DNA of 35,358 bases from contig JAEXFV010000191.1 of the NCBI GenBank assembly GCA_023451115.1, forward strand, positions 1 to 35,358, read 5' to 3'. Of this stretch, positions 16,149 through 24,867 are shown piece after piece (the first letter of the stretch is position 1; the number at the start of each line of letters is the position of its first letter). The notes beneath the pieces were generated by a model, which searched no databases, was not told the origin of the DNA, and was given only the letters and a program-made list of their open reading frames with translations. The position numbers and the translations under genes were made by a program. This DNA comes from Bacillota bacterium (GTDB lineage: Bacteria > Bacillota > Clostridia > Christensenellales > CAG-138).

Positions 16149-17534
16149 TTATAAAATATATTTGGTCAAATCTTTGTCAACAAAGGCGTCTTTCATACGT
16201 TCCCGTACATAGGCCGCGTCAATGGCAACCGGGATATCCGGATGATCCCCGCTGGCGTTAAAGGAAATATCCTCCAGCAAATTTTCTAAAATTGTATGCA
16301 ATCTCCGCGCGCCAATGTTCTCCGTGGTTTCGTTTGCAACATAGGCACAGTGGGCGATTTCTTCCAACGCATCGTCCTTAAAATCCAACAAAATATGATC
16401 CGTTTTCAAAAGAGCGGCATATTGTTTGGTAACCGCAGTTTGGGGTTGGGTCAAAATGCGTTTATAATCCTCACAGGTGAGTGCGTTCAGCTCCACACGG
16501 ATGGGGAAACGTCCCTGCAGCTCCGGAATCAGGTCGGAAGGCTTGGCTACATGGAATGCGCCTGCCGCAATAAAAAGCATAAAATCCGTCTTAACCGGCC
16601 CATATTTGGTATTTACCGTAGAGCCTTCCACAATGGGCAGAATATCCCGCTGCACCCCTTCCCGGGATACATCGGGACCCGACATTCCAGCCCGGGTACC
16701 GGCAATCTTGTCAATCTCGTCGATAAAAATAATACCGTCCTGCTCCGCCTTATCCACTGCTTCACGGATCACTTCGTCCATATCGATGAGTTTATCGCTT
16801 TCCTCCTGCACCAGAATGCGGCGCGCCTCTCTCACCGGCACCTTGCGGCGCTTCTTTTTCTTTGGAATGATGCTGCCCAGCATATCGTTGAGATTGATAT
16901 CAATGCCCATGGCCAGCATCGCGTCGCTGCCTTGGCCGCTTTCTTCCACTTCAATTTCCAAAATCTCTTCTTCCAGCTGTCCTGCCCGAAGCTGGGCCTG
17001 CACCCGCTCCCGCCGGCTGAAATGAGCTTTTTTCTCATCCTCTGTTAAGGAGGGCTCCGACGGCTGTTGCCCTGCTCCCAGCAGCATTTGCAGCGGATTC
17101 ATAGCGGGCTGCGTCTCAGATTTGCGAAGTGGAACCAACAAATCCACCAATCGCTGCTCTGCTGCCGTTTCTGCCATCAACCGCACGGCAGCCATGCGCT
17201 TCTCTTTGCACAGCCGGATGGAAGCTTCCACCAAATCGCGGACCATGCTGTCCACGTCCCGGCCCACATACCCTACTTCAGTAAACTTGGTGGCTTCCAC
17301 CTTTACAAAAGGAGCGTCTACTAACCTGGCCAACCGCCTTGCAATTTCCGTTTTGCCCACACCGGTGGGGCCCATCATAATGATGTTTTTCGGTGTAATT
17401 TCCTCCCGGATTTCCTCCGGCAACTGGCTGCGGCGATACCGGTTACGCAACGCAATCGCCACCGCCCGCTTGGCCCGATCCTGGCCTACAATATATTGAT
17501 CCAAGGCTTCCACAATCTGTTTTGGAGTCAGCAT
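16149..17534 (-). CDS. hslU: HslU (ClpY) AAA+ unfoldase of the HslVU protease
   Basis: 461-residue ATPase ring subunit that unfolds substrates and feeds them to HslV. Walker A GPTGVGKT is at 55-62, the pore loop GYVGRD at 88-93, and Walker B GIIFIDEIDKIAGTRAG is near the middle. Between them lies an I-domain of normal size with a basic KKKKRRK stretch. The C-terminus ends DLTKYIL, which matches the conserved tail that inserts into HslV. Four bases separate it from hslV, whose 3' end supplies the GAGGAGG ribosome site. In many Bacilli codY follows; here a cell-wall hydrolase lipoprotein follows instead. Confidence 0.97.
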   Translation of the reverse strand: MLTPKQIVEALDQYIVGQDRAKRAVAIALRNRYRRSQLPEEIREEITPKNIIMMGPTGVGKTEIARRLARLVDAPFVKVEATKFTEVGYVGRDVDSMVRDLVEASIRLCKEKRMAAVRLMAETAAEQRLVDLLVPLRKSETQPAMNPLQMLLGAGQQPSEPSLTEDEKKAHFSRRERVQAQLRAGQLEEEILEIEVEESGQGSDAMLAMGIDINLNDMLGSIIPKKKKRRKVPVREARRILVQEESDKLIDMDEVIREAVDKAEQDGIIFIDEIDKIAGTRAGMSGPDVSREGVQRDILPIVEGSTVNTKYGPVKTDFMLFIAAGAFHVAKPSDLIPELQGRFPIRVELNALTCEDYKRILTQPQTAVTKQYAALLKTDHILLDFKDDALEEIAHCAYVANETTENIGARRLHTILENLLEDISFNASGDHPDIPVAIDAAYVRERMKDAFVDKDLTKYIL

Positions 17535-17538
17535 GGGA

Positions 17539-18072
17539 TTATACCTCCTCTACTACGATGTTGCCGTTGGTAAATACACATATTTCTCCGGCAATCTTCA
17601 AGGCCTTTTCTGCAATTTCCCTGGCGGAAAGCTGGGTATTTTGCAGCAACGCCTTGGCTGCTGCCAGTGCAAACATGCCGCCGGAACCGATGGCTACTAC
17701 CCCATCGTCCGGGTCGATCACCTCGCCGGTGCCGGAAATCACCAAAAGTTCATCCTTATCCGCAGCGATCAGCATAGCCTCCAGTTGGCGCATCGCTTTA
17801 TCGCTGCGCCAATCCTGCGCCAACGATACCGCCGCCCGGGTAAGGCCGCCGCTATACTGCTCCAACTTGCTTTCAAAACGCTCGCACAGGGAAAAAGCAT
17901 CCGCTACCGACCCTGCAAATCCAACTACAACCTTGTTATGATATAGCCTTCGCACCTTTTTGGCCGTATGCTTCATAATAGTGGACTGGCCCATGGTTAC
18001 CTGGCCGTCTCCTGCCACGGCGGTCTGGCCATCACGGCGCACTGCAATAATCGTGGTGCCTTTGAGCTCCAT
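17539..18072 (-). CDS. hslV: HslV (ClpQ) peptidase subunit
   Basis: 177 residues, the proteasome-like peptidase of HslVU. The N-terminus reads MELKGTTIIAVRRDG, so removal of a five-residue propeptide would expose the catalytic Thr, as in Bacillota members with a short prosegment. AGDGQVTMGQSTIMKHTAKK and GFAGSVADAFSLCERFE are family blocks. GGGGAGG precedes the ATG at good spacing. An in-frame hairpin-bearing leader and an extended -10 promoter lie upstream, so the pair may be expressed separately from trmFO. Confidence 0.96.
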   Translation of the reverse strand: MELKGTTIIAVRRDGQTAVAGDGQVTMGQSTIMKHTAKKVRRLYHNKVVVGFAGSVADAFSLCERFESKLEQYSGGLTRAAVSLAQDWRSDKAMRQLEAMLIAADKDELLVISGTGEVIDPDDGVVAIGSGGMFALAAAKALLQNTQLSAREIAEKALKIAGEICVFTNGNIVVEEV

Positions 18073-18087
18073 ATGTTCTTCCTCCCC

Positions 18088-18101
18088 GCCTGAAAACAGG
18101 C
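18088..18101 (-). other. Leader hairpin directly upstream of hslV ribosome site
   Basis: GCCTG pairs with CAGGC around a TTTT loop on the minus strand, and the next bases are GGGGAGG, the hslV ribosome site. The stem is only 5 bp. Its core resembles the hairpin before the SleB-like gene. Confidence 0.4.
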
Positions 18102-18125
18102 TGAATAAAACGAATTCCTGTGCTT

Positions 18126-18134
18126 ATCATACCA
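18126..18134 (-). promoter_or_regulatory. Extended -10 promoter for hslVU
   Basis: TGGTATGAT on the minus strand, about 54 bases before the hslV ATG, in the 97-bp gap after trmFO. A -35 hexamer is not evident. Confidence 0.45.
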
Positions 18135-18169
18135 CAACGGCAAACAACGCGTGGAAAAATGCCACATGC

Positions 18170-19513
18170 TTAACAGTTTCTTTTCAAATCCTCCACGATT
18201 GTATCCACCAGCGAGAGCGAGCGTTGCGCCATTTGCGTATATCGCTCCTGTTTGTTGCGAATTCGTTTGCCACTCAAAGGCTCCATAATCCCATAAGTGG
18301 CGTTCATCGGCTGAAAATCTCCGCCGTTATACTCGGACACATAGTGTGCAAGGGCACCCATAGCGGTTTGCCTTGTAAAATCCAGGGGCGGCTGCCCCTG
18401 TAGAGAACGCGCCAGGTTTACGCCTGCTACAAACCCGCTGGAAGCCGACTCCACATATCCTTCCACCCCTGTCATTTGCCCTGCAAAATAAACGCCGGGC
18501 TGCTTTACCATTTGATAATCCCAGCCCAATATGCCGGGGGACTCCAGGAATGTGTTTCGGTGCATTACGCCGTAGCGCACAAACTCCGCCTGTTCCATGC
18601 CTGGGATCATGGAGAACACGCGCTTTTGCTCGCCAAATTTCAAATTGGTTTGAAAGCCCACCATGTTATAAAGGGTGCCCGCCGCATCATCCTGGCGAAG
18701 CTGCACCACCGCAAAGGGGCGGTTCCCCTGGGCGTCTTCCAGCCCAACAGGCTTAAGCGGACCAAAGCACAGGGTCATTTCCCCCCGCTGCGCCATAATT
18801 TCAATGGGCATACAGCCCTCAAACACTTTGGGGCGTTGGTCATGGGCATGTAAAGGGGCGGTTTCCGCTCCAATTAAAGCCTGATAAAAGCGGAAGTATT
18901 CCTCTCGGGTCATAGGGCAGTTGAGATAATCCTCTCCCCCGCGTCCATAGCGCGAAGCTGGGAATACAATAGAAAAATCCAAAGATTCTTTTGTTATGAC
19001 AGGTGCTGCGGCATCATAAAAATGCAGCCGCCGTCCAGTATCCCCCAACAATGCCGCAATCGCATCGTTAATGGGGCCTTGGGTAAGCGGCCCGGTAGCA
19101 ATCACAACTGGCCCTTTCGGAATTTCCTCCACTAGCGTATGCTCAACCGTTATATTGGGATGGGTTTGAATTGCCTGCGTAATAAAACGGGAAAATCCTT
19201 CCCGATCTACTGCAAGCGCCCCACCAGCCGGCACCCGGGTAGCGTCCGCCGCTTGTAAAATCAGGGAGCCAAAACGCCGCAATTCTTCTTTGAGCAGGCC
19301 TACCGCGTTTTGCAAGCGGTCGGACCGCAGGGAATTGGAACACACCAGCTCTGCAAACCCTTGGCTTTTATGCGCCGGTGTATAAGCAGTGGGCTTCATC
19401 TCATACAGGGTTACCTGTATTCCTCGCTGGGCCAGCTGCCATGCCGCCTCACATCCGGCAAGCCCTGCCCCCACTACCGCAGCCTGCATGGGGCGTTCTT
19501 CGTTATTGGGCAT
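18170..19513 (-). CDS. trmFO: Folate/FAD-dependent tRNA (uracil-54-C5)-methyltransferase
   Basis: 447-residue flavoprotein that makes ribothymidine at position 54 of tRNA using methylenetetrahydrofolate and reduced FAD. The dinucleotide-binding motif VVGAGLAGCEAAWQLAQRG opens the protein. FAELVCSNSLRSD, ADATRVPAGGALAVDRE, VIATGPLTQGPI and FEGCMPIEIMAQRG all match TrmFO, with the conserved Cys residues present. The ATG at 19513 follows AGGAAGGAAAAGG and overlaps the topA 3' end by 11 bases; an ATG at 19489 is closer to the family start but has no ribosome site. topA-trmFO adjacency is standard in Bacillota. Confidence 0.96.
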   Translation of the reverse strand: MPNNEERPMQAAVVGAGLAGCEAAWQLAQRGIQVTLYEMKPTAYTPAHKSQGFAELVCSNSLRSDRLQNAVGLLKEELRRFGSLILQAADATRVPAGGALAVDREGFSRFITQAIQTHPNITVEHTLVEEIPKGPVVIATGPLTQGPINDAIAALLGDTGRRLHFYDAAAPVITKESLDFSIVFPASRYGRGGEDYLNCPMTREEYFRFYQALIGAETAPLHAHDQRPKVFEGCMPIEIMAQRGEMTLCFGPLKPVGLEDAQGNRPFAVVQLRQDDAAGTLYNMVGFQTNLKFGEQKRVFSMIPGMEQAEFVRYGVMHRNTFLESPGILGWDYQMVKQPGVYFAGQMTGVEGYVESASSGFVAGVNLARSLQGQPPLDFTRQTAMGALAHYVSEYNGGDFQPMNATYGIMEPLSGKRIRNKQERYTQMAQRSLSLVDTIVEDLKRNC

Positions 19514-21602
19514 CTTCCTTTTCCTTCCTGTTACGCAGGATATGGCCGCACTCCTTGTTGGTGCAGACCACGTAGCTGCCATTTTGCCCCATCTTTTGCA
19601 CCATAAGCGACCCGCATTTTTCGCAGCGTTCCTTTACCGGCTTATCCCAAGAAACAAAATTACAAGCAGGATATTTTTCACAGCCATAAAATACTTTGCC
19701 TTTTTTGCTTTTGCGCTTGATCAACGTGCTGCCGCACTGGGGGCACTCCACATCGATTTTTTCTAAAATCGGCTTGGTGTTGCGGCAGTTTGGAAAGTTT
19801 GGGCAAGCTAAAAATTTTCCAAACCGCCCCATTTTATAAACCATCATAGCGCCGCATTTTTCACAGGGGATATCGGAAACCTCGTCAGGGATTTCCACCT
19901 TTTCAATATTTGCGCTGGCCGCTATCACGGTTTTTTCAAAAGGCCCGTAAAAAGCTCCTAAAATAGCCTTGCTATCCGTGTCCCCTTCCTCCACCTCGTC
20001 CAGCTGCTCCTCCATATGAGCAGTAAACGTTACGTCAACGATATCTGGGAAATTCTCTTTCATCAGCTGGGTTACCACAAATCCCAGCTCCGTTGGGATT
20101 AACAGCTTCTTTTCCCGGCATACGTAGCCGCGGTCGATAATGGTAGAAATGGTAGGCGAATAGGTGCTGGGCCTGCCAATTCCTTTTTCCTCTAAGATTT
20201 TTACCAGCGACGCTTCCGTATAACGGGCGGGCGGCTGGGTAAATTTCTGCTCGCTGTCGATTTTTTTAAGTCCGAACACATCCCCTGCCTGGATCGGCGG
20301 TAAAGTGGTTTCCTTTTCCTGCGCTTCGTCCTTGCCCTCGGTATATACCACGGTAAATCCGTCAAACAGCGTACGGATGCCATTGGCACGAAAGGTACAG
20401 CCGTTGGCATCGATGGTAACGGTGTTGGTTTCGTATTTGGCTTCCGCCATCTGGCTGGCCAGAAAGCGTTCATAAATCAGCTTATAAAGCTTGAATTGAT
20501 CGTTGGTAAGCGATTCTTTAATGGCTGCAGGCAAAAAGTCCACATGGGCGGGACGGATGGCCTCATGGGCATCCTGGGCGCTGGCACGGCCCTTATAAAC
20601 ATTTGGCTTTGCAGGTACGTACGCTTTCCCGTACTGCGCCTCGATATGCTCCAACGCTGCCTGCTGCGCTTCGTTTGCCACCCGCACAGAGTCCGTACGG
20701 ATGTAGGTGACCAAACCGGTTGGGCCATGGCCGCTTAACTCCACGCCTTCATACAGCTGCTGTGCCACCAGCATGGTGCGCTTGGTGGTGAACCCCAGCT
20801 TGCGGGAAGCTTCCTGCTGCAGCGAACTGGTGGTAAAGGGGGCTGGCGCATGTTTGGTTTTGTTGCCGCTCTTTACGTCAGTCGCCGTAAAAGCGGCGCC
20901 TTCCACACGCTTTAGCACATCCTCCGCAGCTTGTTGGGTGTTGATTTCTGCCTTTTTGCCCCCAAAGCCATAAAATTTGGCCTCAAAGCCTTTACGGGTG
21001 GATTTTTCCGTTAAATGGGCCGTGATCGTCCAATATTCTTCCGGCACAAACGCCTGGATTTCCTTCTCCCGGTCACAGATAATCCGGGTTGCCACAGACT
21101 GAACCCTTCCTGCGGATAGCCCCTTTCGCACTTTTGCCCAAAGAATAGGGCTGATCTTATAGCCCACGAGCCGGTCCAAAATCCGCCGGGCCTGCTGCGC
21201 ATCCACCAACCGCATGTCGATGGGGCGCACGCCCTTGATGGAGTTTTTTACTGCGCTGGAAGTGATTTCGTTGAATACAATGCGGCACTTGGACGCTGCA
21301 TCCAGCTTCAATACCTGGGCCAAATGCCAGGAGATGGCTTCCCCTTCCCGGTCAGGGTCGGTTGCGAGATAAACCTTTTTCGCCGTTTTCGCTTCCCGCC
21401 GGATTTTTTCCAGCACGTCTCCCCGGCCACGCAAGGTGATATATTTGGGGGTAAACTCATGCTCCACGTCCACGCCCAGCTGGCTTTTGGGCAAATCCCG
21501 CACATGGCCGTTGGATGCGATTACCTTATATTTATTTCCTAAAAATTTTCCAATTGTTTTCGCCTTTGCAGGCGACTCCACAATCACCAGATTGTCCGCC
21601 AT
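19503..21602 (-). CDS. topA: DNA topoisomerase I (type IA)
   Basis: 699 residues. It relaxes negative supercoils. The TOPRIM domain opens the protein (LVIVESPAKAKTIGKFLGNK; ATDPDREGEAISWHLAQVL). The active-site Tyr is in GLVTYIRTDSVRV near residue 300. The C-terminus has three Cys4 zinc ribbons: CEKCGAMM with CPNFPNC, CPQCGSTL with CEKYPAC, and CEKCGSLM with CTNKEC. The ATG follows AGGAG at suitable spacing. It lies 26 bases after dprA and overlaps trmFO, in the comM-dprA-topA-trmFO run. Confidence 0.97.
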   Translation of the reverse strand: MADNLVIVESPAKAKTIGKFLGNKYKVIASNGHVRDLPKSQLGVDVEHEFTPKYITLRGRGDVLEKIRREAKTAKKVYLATDPDREGEAISWHLAQVLKLDAASKCRIVFNEITSSAVKNSIKGVRPIDMRLVDAQQARRILDRLVGYKISPILWAKVRKGLSAGRVQSVATRIICDREKEIQAFVPEEYWTITAHLTEKSTRKGFEAKFYGFGGKKAEINTQQAAEDVLKRVEGAAFTATDVKSGNKTKHAPAPFTTSSLQQEASRKLGFTTKRTMLVAQQLYEGVELSGHGPTGLVTYIRTDSVRVANEAQQAALEHIEAQYGKAYVPAKPNVYKGRASAQDAHEAIRPAHVDFLPAAIKESLTNDQFKLYKLIYERFLASQMAEAKYETNTVTIDANGCTFRANGIRTLFDGFTVVYTEGKDEAQEKETTLPPIQAGDVFGLKKIDSEQKFTQPPARYTEASLVKILEEKGIGRPSTYSPTISTIIDRGYVCREKKLLIPTELGFVVTQLMKENFPDIVDVTFTAHMEEQLDEVEEGDTDSKAILGAFYGPFEKTVIAASANIEKVEIPDEVSDIPCEKCGAMMVYKMGRFGKFLACPNFPNCRNTKPILEKIDVECPQCGSTLIKRKSKKGKVFYGCEKYPACNFVSWDKPVKERCEKCGSLMVQKMGQNGSYVVCTNKECGHILRNRKEKEDAQ

Positions 21603-21628
21603 ATATGCTCCTCATTGTTTCTTCTTAT

Positions 21629-22738
21629 TTAAATAGAATACAGTCTCCCCGGTAACTGCTTCATTATTCCCGAAAACTGCAAGGATGTCAAGGCCTGATT
21701 CACCTGGGCCGCATCAAGTGACAGCATCTGGCATATTTCGTCAGCGCTTTTTGGGCCTTCCTGCAACGCCAAATAAATGTCCCGCTGGGGCTGGTTTAAC
21801 CGGGAAATATCCACCTGTTTTTCCAGTGCATTCCCCTTGGCATGCCGCCCAAACTCCTCCAGGATATCTTCCACGCCAAACACGGGTTTTGCCCAGCCCT
21901 GGCGGATCAGTGCATTGGGGCCGGCGCTTTGCTTGCGGTCGATGTCTCCCGGCACAGCAAAAATTTCCCGGTTTTGTTCCAATGCATAGTTGGCGGTAAT
22001 GGAGGTGCCGCTGCGCTCCCCTGCCTCAACTACCACCACCCCCAAAGACAGCCCGCTGATGATGCGGTTACGAATGGGAAAATTTCCCTTCAAAGGACGT
22101 GTGCCCGGCAAAAATTCTGAAACCACTGCGCCCCGTTCTATGATTTTTTCATAAAGCCGGGCGTTGGAGGATGGATAAATCACATCAATTCCGCTGCCCA
22201 GCACTGCTACGGTTGGATGCTCCGCTTCTTCATAGGCCAATGCCCCCAGTGCGGAATACCGGTCAATTCCCAACGCCATGCCGGATACGATGGTAGCGCC
22301 GTTACGTGCCAGCTCTTCCCCCAATTTCCTTGCAATCCGTTCCCCATAAGGGGTATTTTGCCGCATACCCACCATAGCGATAGGCAAGTCAAGCTCTTGC
22401 GGCAGCGTCCCCCGCACAAACAGCAGCGTAGGCGGCGCATAAATCTCCTGCAACAATACAGGATATTCCTGGCTATTTTCAACAATTACCTGGATTTCCC
22501 TTTTGGCCAGCCAGCGCACATATTGTTCCATATAGCCTTCATTGGCGGTATCGCACAGTTTTTGCCGCATGGCGGGCGCTAAAAAATCCATTCCCTGTAA
22601 TCGCTTGCCTGCAGCCATCTCAAACAGCGCCTCCACGCCGCCTGCGGCATCTATGATGCGATGGAACAGCAACGGCTGGGCCCCGGTAATACTGTTGAGC
22701 CACAGCCACAGGCGCTCACTTTGGTTGAGCTCTTTCAT
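21629..22738 (-). CDS. dprA: DNA-processing protein DprA
   Basis: 369 residues. DprA loads RecA on incoming single-stranded DNA in transformation and is widely kept in non-competent species. An N-terminal helical domain is followed by the Rossmann-like core: VGMRQNTPYGERIARKLGEE, IVSGMALGIDR, VLGSGIDVIYPSSN, FPIRNRIISGLS and EAGERSGTSITANYALEQ. A C-terminal winged-helix domain (about 305-369) ends the protein. The usual GIDxxAHxxAL motif reads GIDRYSALGAL, so the common His is Ala. The ATG at 22738 lies behind GGGGAGG and overlaps nothing in frame; the comM stop is 4 bases upstream. Confidence 0.95.
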   Translation of the reverse strand: MKELNQSERLWLWLNSITGAQPLLFHRIIDAAGGVEALFEMAAGKRLQGMDFLAPAMRQKLCDTANEGYMEQYVRWLAKREIQVIVENSQEYPVLLQEIYAPPTLLFVRGTLPQELDLPIAMVGMRQNTPYGERIARKLGEELARNGATIVSGMALGIDRYSALGALAYEEAEHPTVAVLGSGIDVIYPSSNARLYEKIIERGAVVSEFLPGTRPLKGNFPIRNRIISGLSLGVVVVEAGERSGTSITANYALEQNREIFAVPGDIDRKQSAGPNALIRQGWAKPVFGVEDILEEFGRHAKGNALEKQVDISRLNQPQRDIYLALQEGPKSADEICQMLSLDAAQVNQALTSLQFSGIMKQLPGRLYSI

Positions 22739-22742
22739 GGCT

Positions 22743-24281
22743 TTATTCCTCCCCCCAGTAAGCGCCATCCAGCCTCCGGTATTGAATTGCCTCCGCTATA
22801 TGGGCTTCTGCAATCATTTCTTCTCCAGCCAGGTCCGCAATGGTGCGCGCCACCTTTAAAATACGGCCATAAGCCCTGGCGCTCAATTTCAACGACGCAA
22901 AAGCCTGCCCCAGCAACCGCTCCCCAGCTGCGTTCAAAGCACAATACTTCCTCACCAATTTATTGTTCAACTGCGCGTTGCACCAAATTCCTTCTTTATT
23001 GTACCTTTGCCGCTGCATTTCCCGCGCCTGTTCCACCCGGGCACGGATGACGCTGGAAGCTTCCCCCGATGCCGCCTTTCCTGTTAAATCGGAGTACCCC
23101 ACCTCGCTCATTTCCACAAAAAGGTCGGTACGATCCAGCAAGGGCCCGGATATCCTGTTCTGATACCGGTGAATTTCATAGGGTTTGCAGCGGCAAGGGG
23201 TAATGCGGGAGCCATAATAGCCACAAGGGCAGGGGTTCATGGCTGCTACCAGCATAAACTGCGCTGGATAACTAGCGCTGGCCGCCGCCCGGGTAACATG
23301 CACCACCCCATCCTCCAGGGGCTGGCGTAAAGCCTCCAGCACATCTTTGTGAAACTCCGGAAATTCATCCAAAAACAGCACGCCGCAGTGCGCCAGGCTG
23401 ATTTCTCCCGGCGCCGCCTTCGCGCCTCCGCCCACTAAGGCTGCCGCGCTGGCTCCATGGTGCGGTGCGCGAAACGGCCGCTCGCTAATAATTCCCCGCT
23501 TGCTTTCCCGCATTACCCCTGCTGCGGAATGAATTTTCGTGATCTCCAGCGCTTCTTCAAATGTCAACTCCGGCAAAATGGACGGAATACTGCGCGCCAG
23601 CATGGTTTTTCCAGAGCCTGGCGTGCCAATCAGCAGCATATTGTGGCTGCCCGCAACTGCAATCTCCGCCGCCCGCTTCGCCCCCTGCTGGCCCCGAATT
23701 TCTGAAAAATCTACGCTATAGGTAATGCCCGCAGGGTCCCAGCGCCGAATAGCGCAAGGCGCAATGGCTTGTTCCCCTCTTAGATGGGCAACCAACTGCC
23801 GCAGGCTTTCTACCGGCAAAACGGTAACCCCTTCAATATAAGACGCTTCCGGGCCATTCTCAGCCGGCACCGCGACCATATGGCAGCCTTTGGAATGGGC
23901 GTCGATTACCATGGGCAACACCCCTGTGATCGGGCGCACCCTGCCATCCAGCGCCAGCTCTCCCAAAAACAGAATGCTTTCTGTTGGATGTGAAGGGATT
24001 TGTCCGCTGGCAGCCATTAACCCCACAGCAATGGGCAAATCGTAAACTGCCCCTTCCTTTTTCCGGCCGGCAGGCGCCAAATTAACTACAATTCGATCCA
24101 CCGGGAAGGCAAACCCGCTGTTTTTAATCGCTGCGCGCACCCGCTCCCGCCCTTCCCGCACTGCGGCATCCGGCAGGCCCACCGTTTCGTAACTTGGCAA
24201 CCCCTTGGATATATCCACCTGCACCTGCACGGAAAAGCCGTTGATGCCGCTGAGGCCATGGCTTTTGATGTTGGCTAGCAT
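22743..24281 (-). CDS. comM: ComM/YifB-family AAA+ ATPase (Mg-chelatase-like)
   Basis: 512 residues, normal for the family. Order: an N-terminal Lon-protease-like fold (GINGFSVQVQVDISKGLPSY; NLAPAGRKKEGAVYDLPIAV), an AAA+ module with Walker A LIGTPGSGKTMLARSI and Walker B GVLFLDEFPEFHKDV, and the C-terminal Mg-chelatase-like domain with a CNPC-type cluster (AAMNPCPCGYYGSRITPCRC). ComM is a branch-migration helicase that promotes integration of transforming DNA in Gram-negatives; its role in Bacillota is less clear. ATG 24281 follows AAAAGGGG. It heads the comM-dprA-topA-trmFO run. Confidence 0.93.
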   Translation of the reverse strand: MLANIKSHGLSGINGFSVQVQVDISKGLPSYETVGLPDAAVREGRERVRAAIKNSGFAFPVDRIVVNLAPAGRKKEGAVYDLPIAVGLMAASGQIPSHPTESILFLGELALDGRVRPITGVLPMVIDAHSKGCHMVAVPAENGPEASYIEGVTVLPVESLRQLVAHLRGEQAIAPCAIRRWDPAGITYSVDFSEIRGQQGAKRAAEIAVAGSHNMLLIGTPGSGKTMLARSIPSILPELTFEEALEITKIHSAAGVMRESKRGIISERPFRAPHHGASAAALVGGGAKAAPGEISLAHCGVLFLDEFPEFHKDVLEALRQPLEDGVVHVTRAAASASYPAQFMLVAAMNPCPCGYYGSRITPCRCKPYEIHRYQNRISGPLLDRTDLFVEMSEVGYSDLTGKAASGEASSVIRARVEQAREMQRQRYNKEGIWCNAQLNNKLVRKYCALNAAGERLLGQAFASLKLSARAYGRILKVARTIADLAGEEMIAEAHIAEAIQYRRLDGAYWGEE

Positions 24282-24369
24282 ATTGTTCCCCTTTTCATTC
24301 CCAAAAGAAATTGGACGCTCTATATTCAAATAAATGAATTTTCCAAGCTTTTTTCTGATCTTTTTCTCT

Positions 24370-24398
24370 ATGATAAATGCCTGTTTTGAACTTGTCCA
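24370..24398 (-). promoter_or_regulatory. Sigma-A promoter for comM-dprA-topA-trmFO
   Basis: TGGACA (24398-24393), a 17-base spacer and TATCAT (24375-24370) on the minus strand, each five of six to consensus, about 90 bases before the comM start. It lies between the gtrA terminator and comM. Confidence 0.65.
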
Positions 24399-24421
24399 CC
24401 GTTTGAGGGAGGATTTTAAAT

Positions 24422-24456
24422 GGAATAAAAGGCCGCAAGAATATCCTGCAGCCTTT
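24422..24456 (-). terminator. Intrinsic terminator after gtrA-like gene
   Basis: On the minus strand AAAGGCTGCAGGA pairs with TCTTGCGGCCTTT (two wobbles, loop TAT) and the stem is followed by TATT. It is six bases past the stop of the GtrA-like gene and separates the glycosyltransferase operon from comM. Confidence 0.85.
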
Positions 24457-24461
24457 TCCTT

Positions 24462-24863
24462 TTATTTTTCCCGGAATACCAGCATCCGGTTGCCCAAGAA
24501 ATTGACGATCAAGGAACAGGGCGTTGCAACCACATTACACCAGAAATCACTTTGAATGGCGAAAATATTTCGGCAAACCCACATTACGCCCAAAGAAACG
24601 CCCAGGGAAACCAGGTTTACCGCTACAAACAGCAAAAACTGTTTTTTGGTGCGCCTGTTTTTTTCTTTAAATGTCCACCGACTATTGCAGAAATAACTGT
24701 TGACAAGCCCACAGCAATAGGAAACCGTTTTTGCCGGCAGGTAATACACATGCAGCAATTCTGTAAGCAAAGTAAACACCAGAAAATCCACCAACGTGTT
24801 CAGCAAACCCACCAGATTAAACTGGATAAACTGCCAAATTGGATTCTTTTTTTTCTCTTCCAT
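24462..24863 (-). CDS. GtrA-like membrane protein
   Basis: 133 residues with four hydrophobic segments and the GtrA signature: FIQFNLVGLLNTLVDFLVF at the start, NSYFCNSRWTFKE in the loop, and NFLGNRMLVFRE at the end. GtrA proteins are proposed to flip polyprenyl-phosphate-linked sugars across the membrane. The ATG at 24863 is behind GGGGTG and lies 4 bases after the stop of the glycosyltransferase fusion; an in-frame ATG at 24878 overlaps that stop and has a weaker site. Cotranslation with a protein that has a PMT-like half suggests GtrA supplies lipid-linked sugar at the outer face. Confidence 0.9.
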   Translation of the reverse strand: MEEKKKNPIWQFIQFNLVGLLNTLVDFLVFTLLTELLHVYYLPAKTVSYCCGLVNSYFCNSRWTFKEKNRRTKKQFLLFVAVNLVSLGVSLGVMWVCRNIFAIQSDFWCNVVATPCSLIVNFLGNRMLVFREK

Positions 24864-24867
24864 GGCT

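Noticed and set aside
18151..18165. Possible terminator after trmFO (GTGG with CCAC)
   Set aside because: Only a 4-bp stem, with the T run inside the loop; too weak to call.
24403..24428. Plus-strand ribosome-site-like GGGAGG followed by ATGGAATAA
   Set aside because: A two-codon frame within a terminator region; no coding value.
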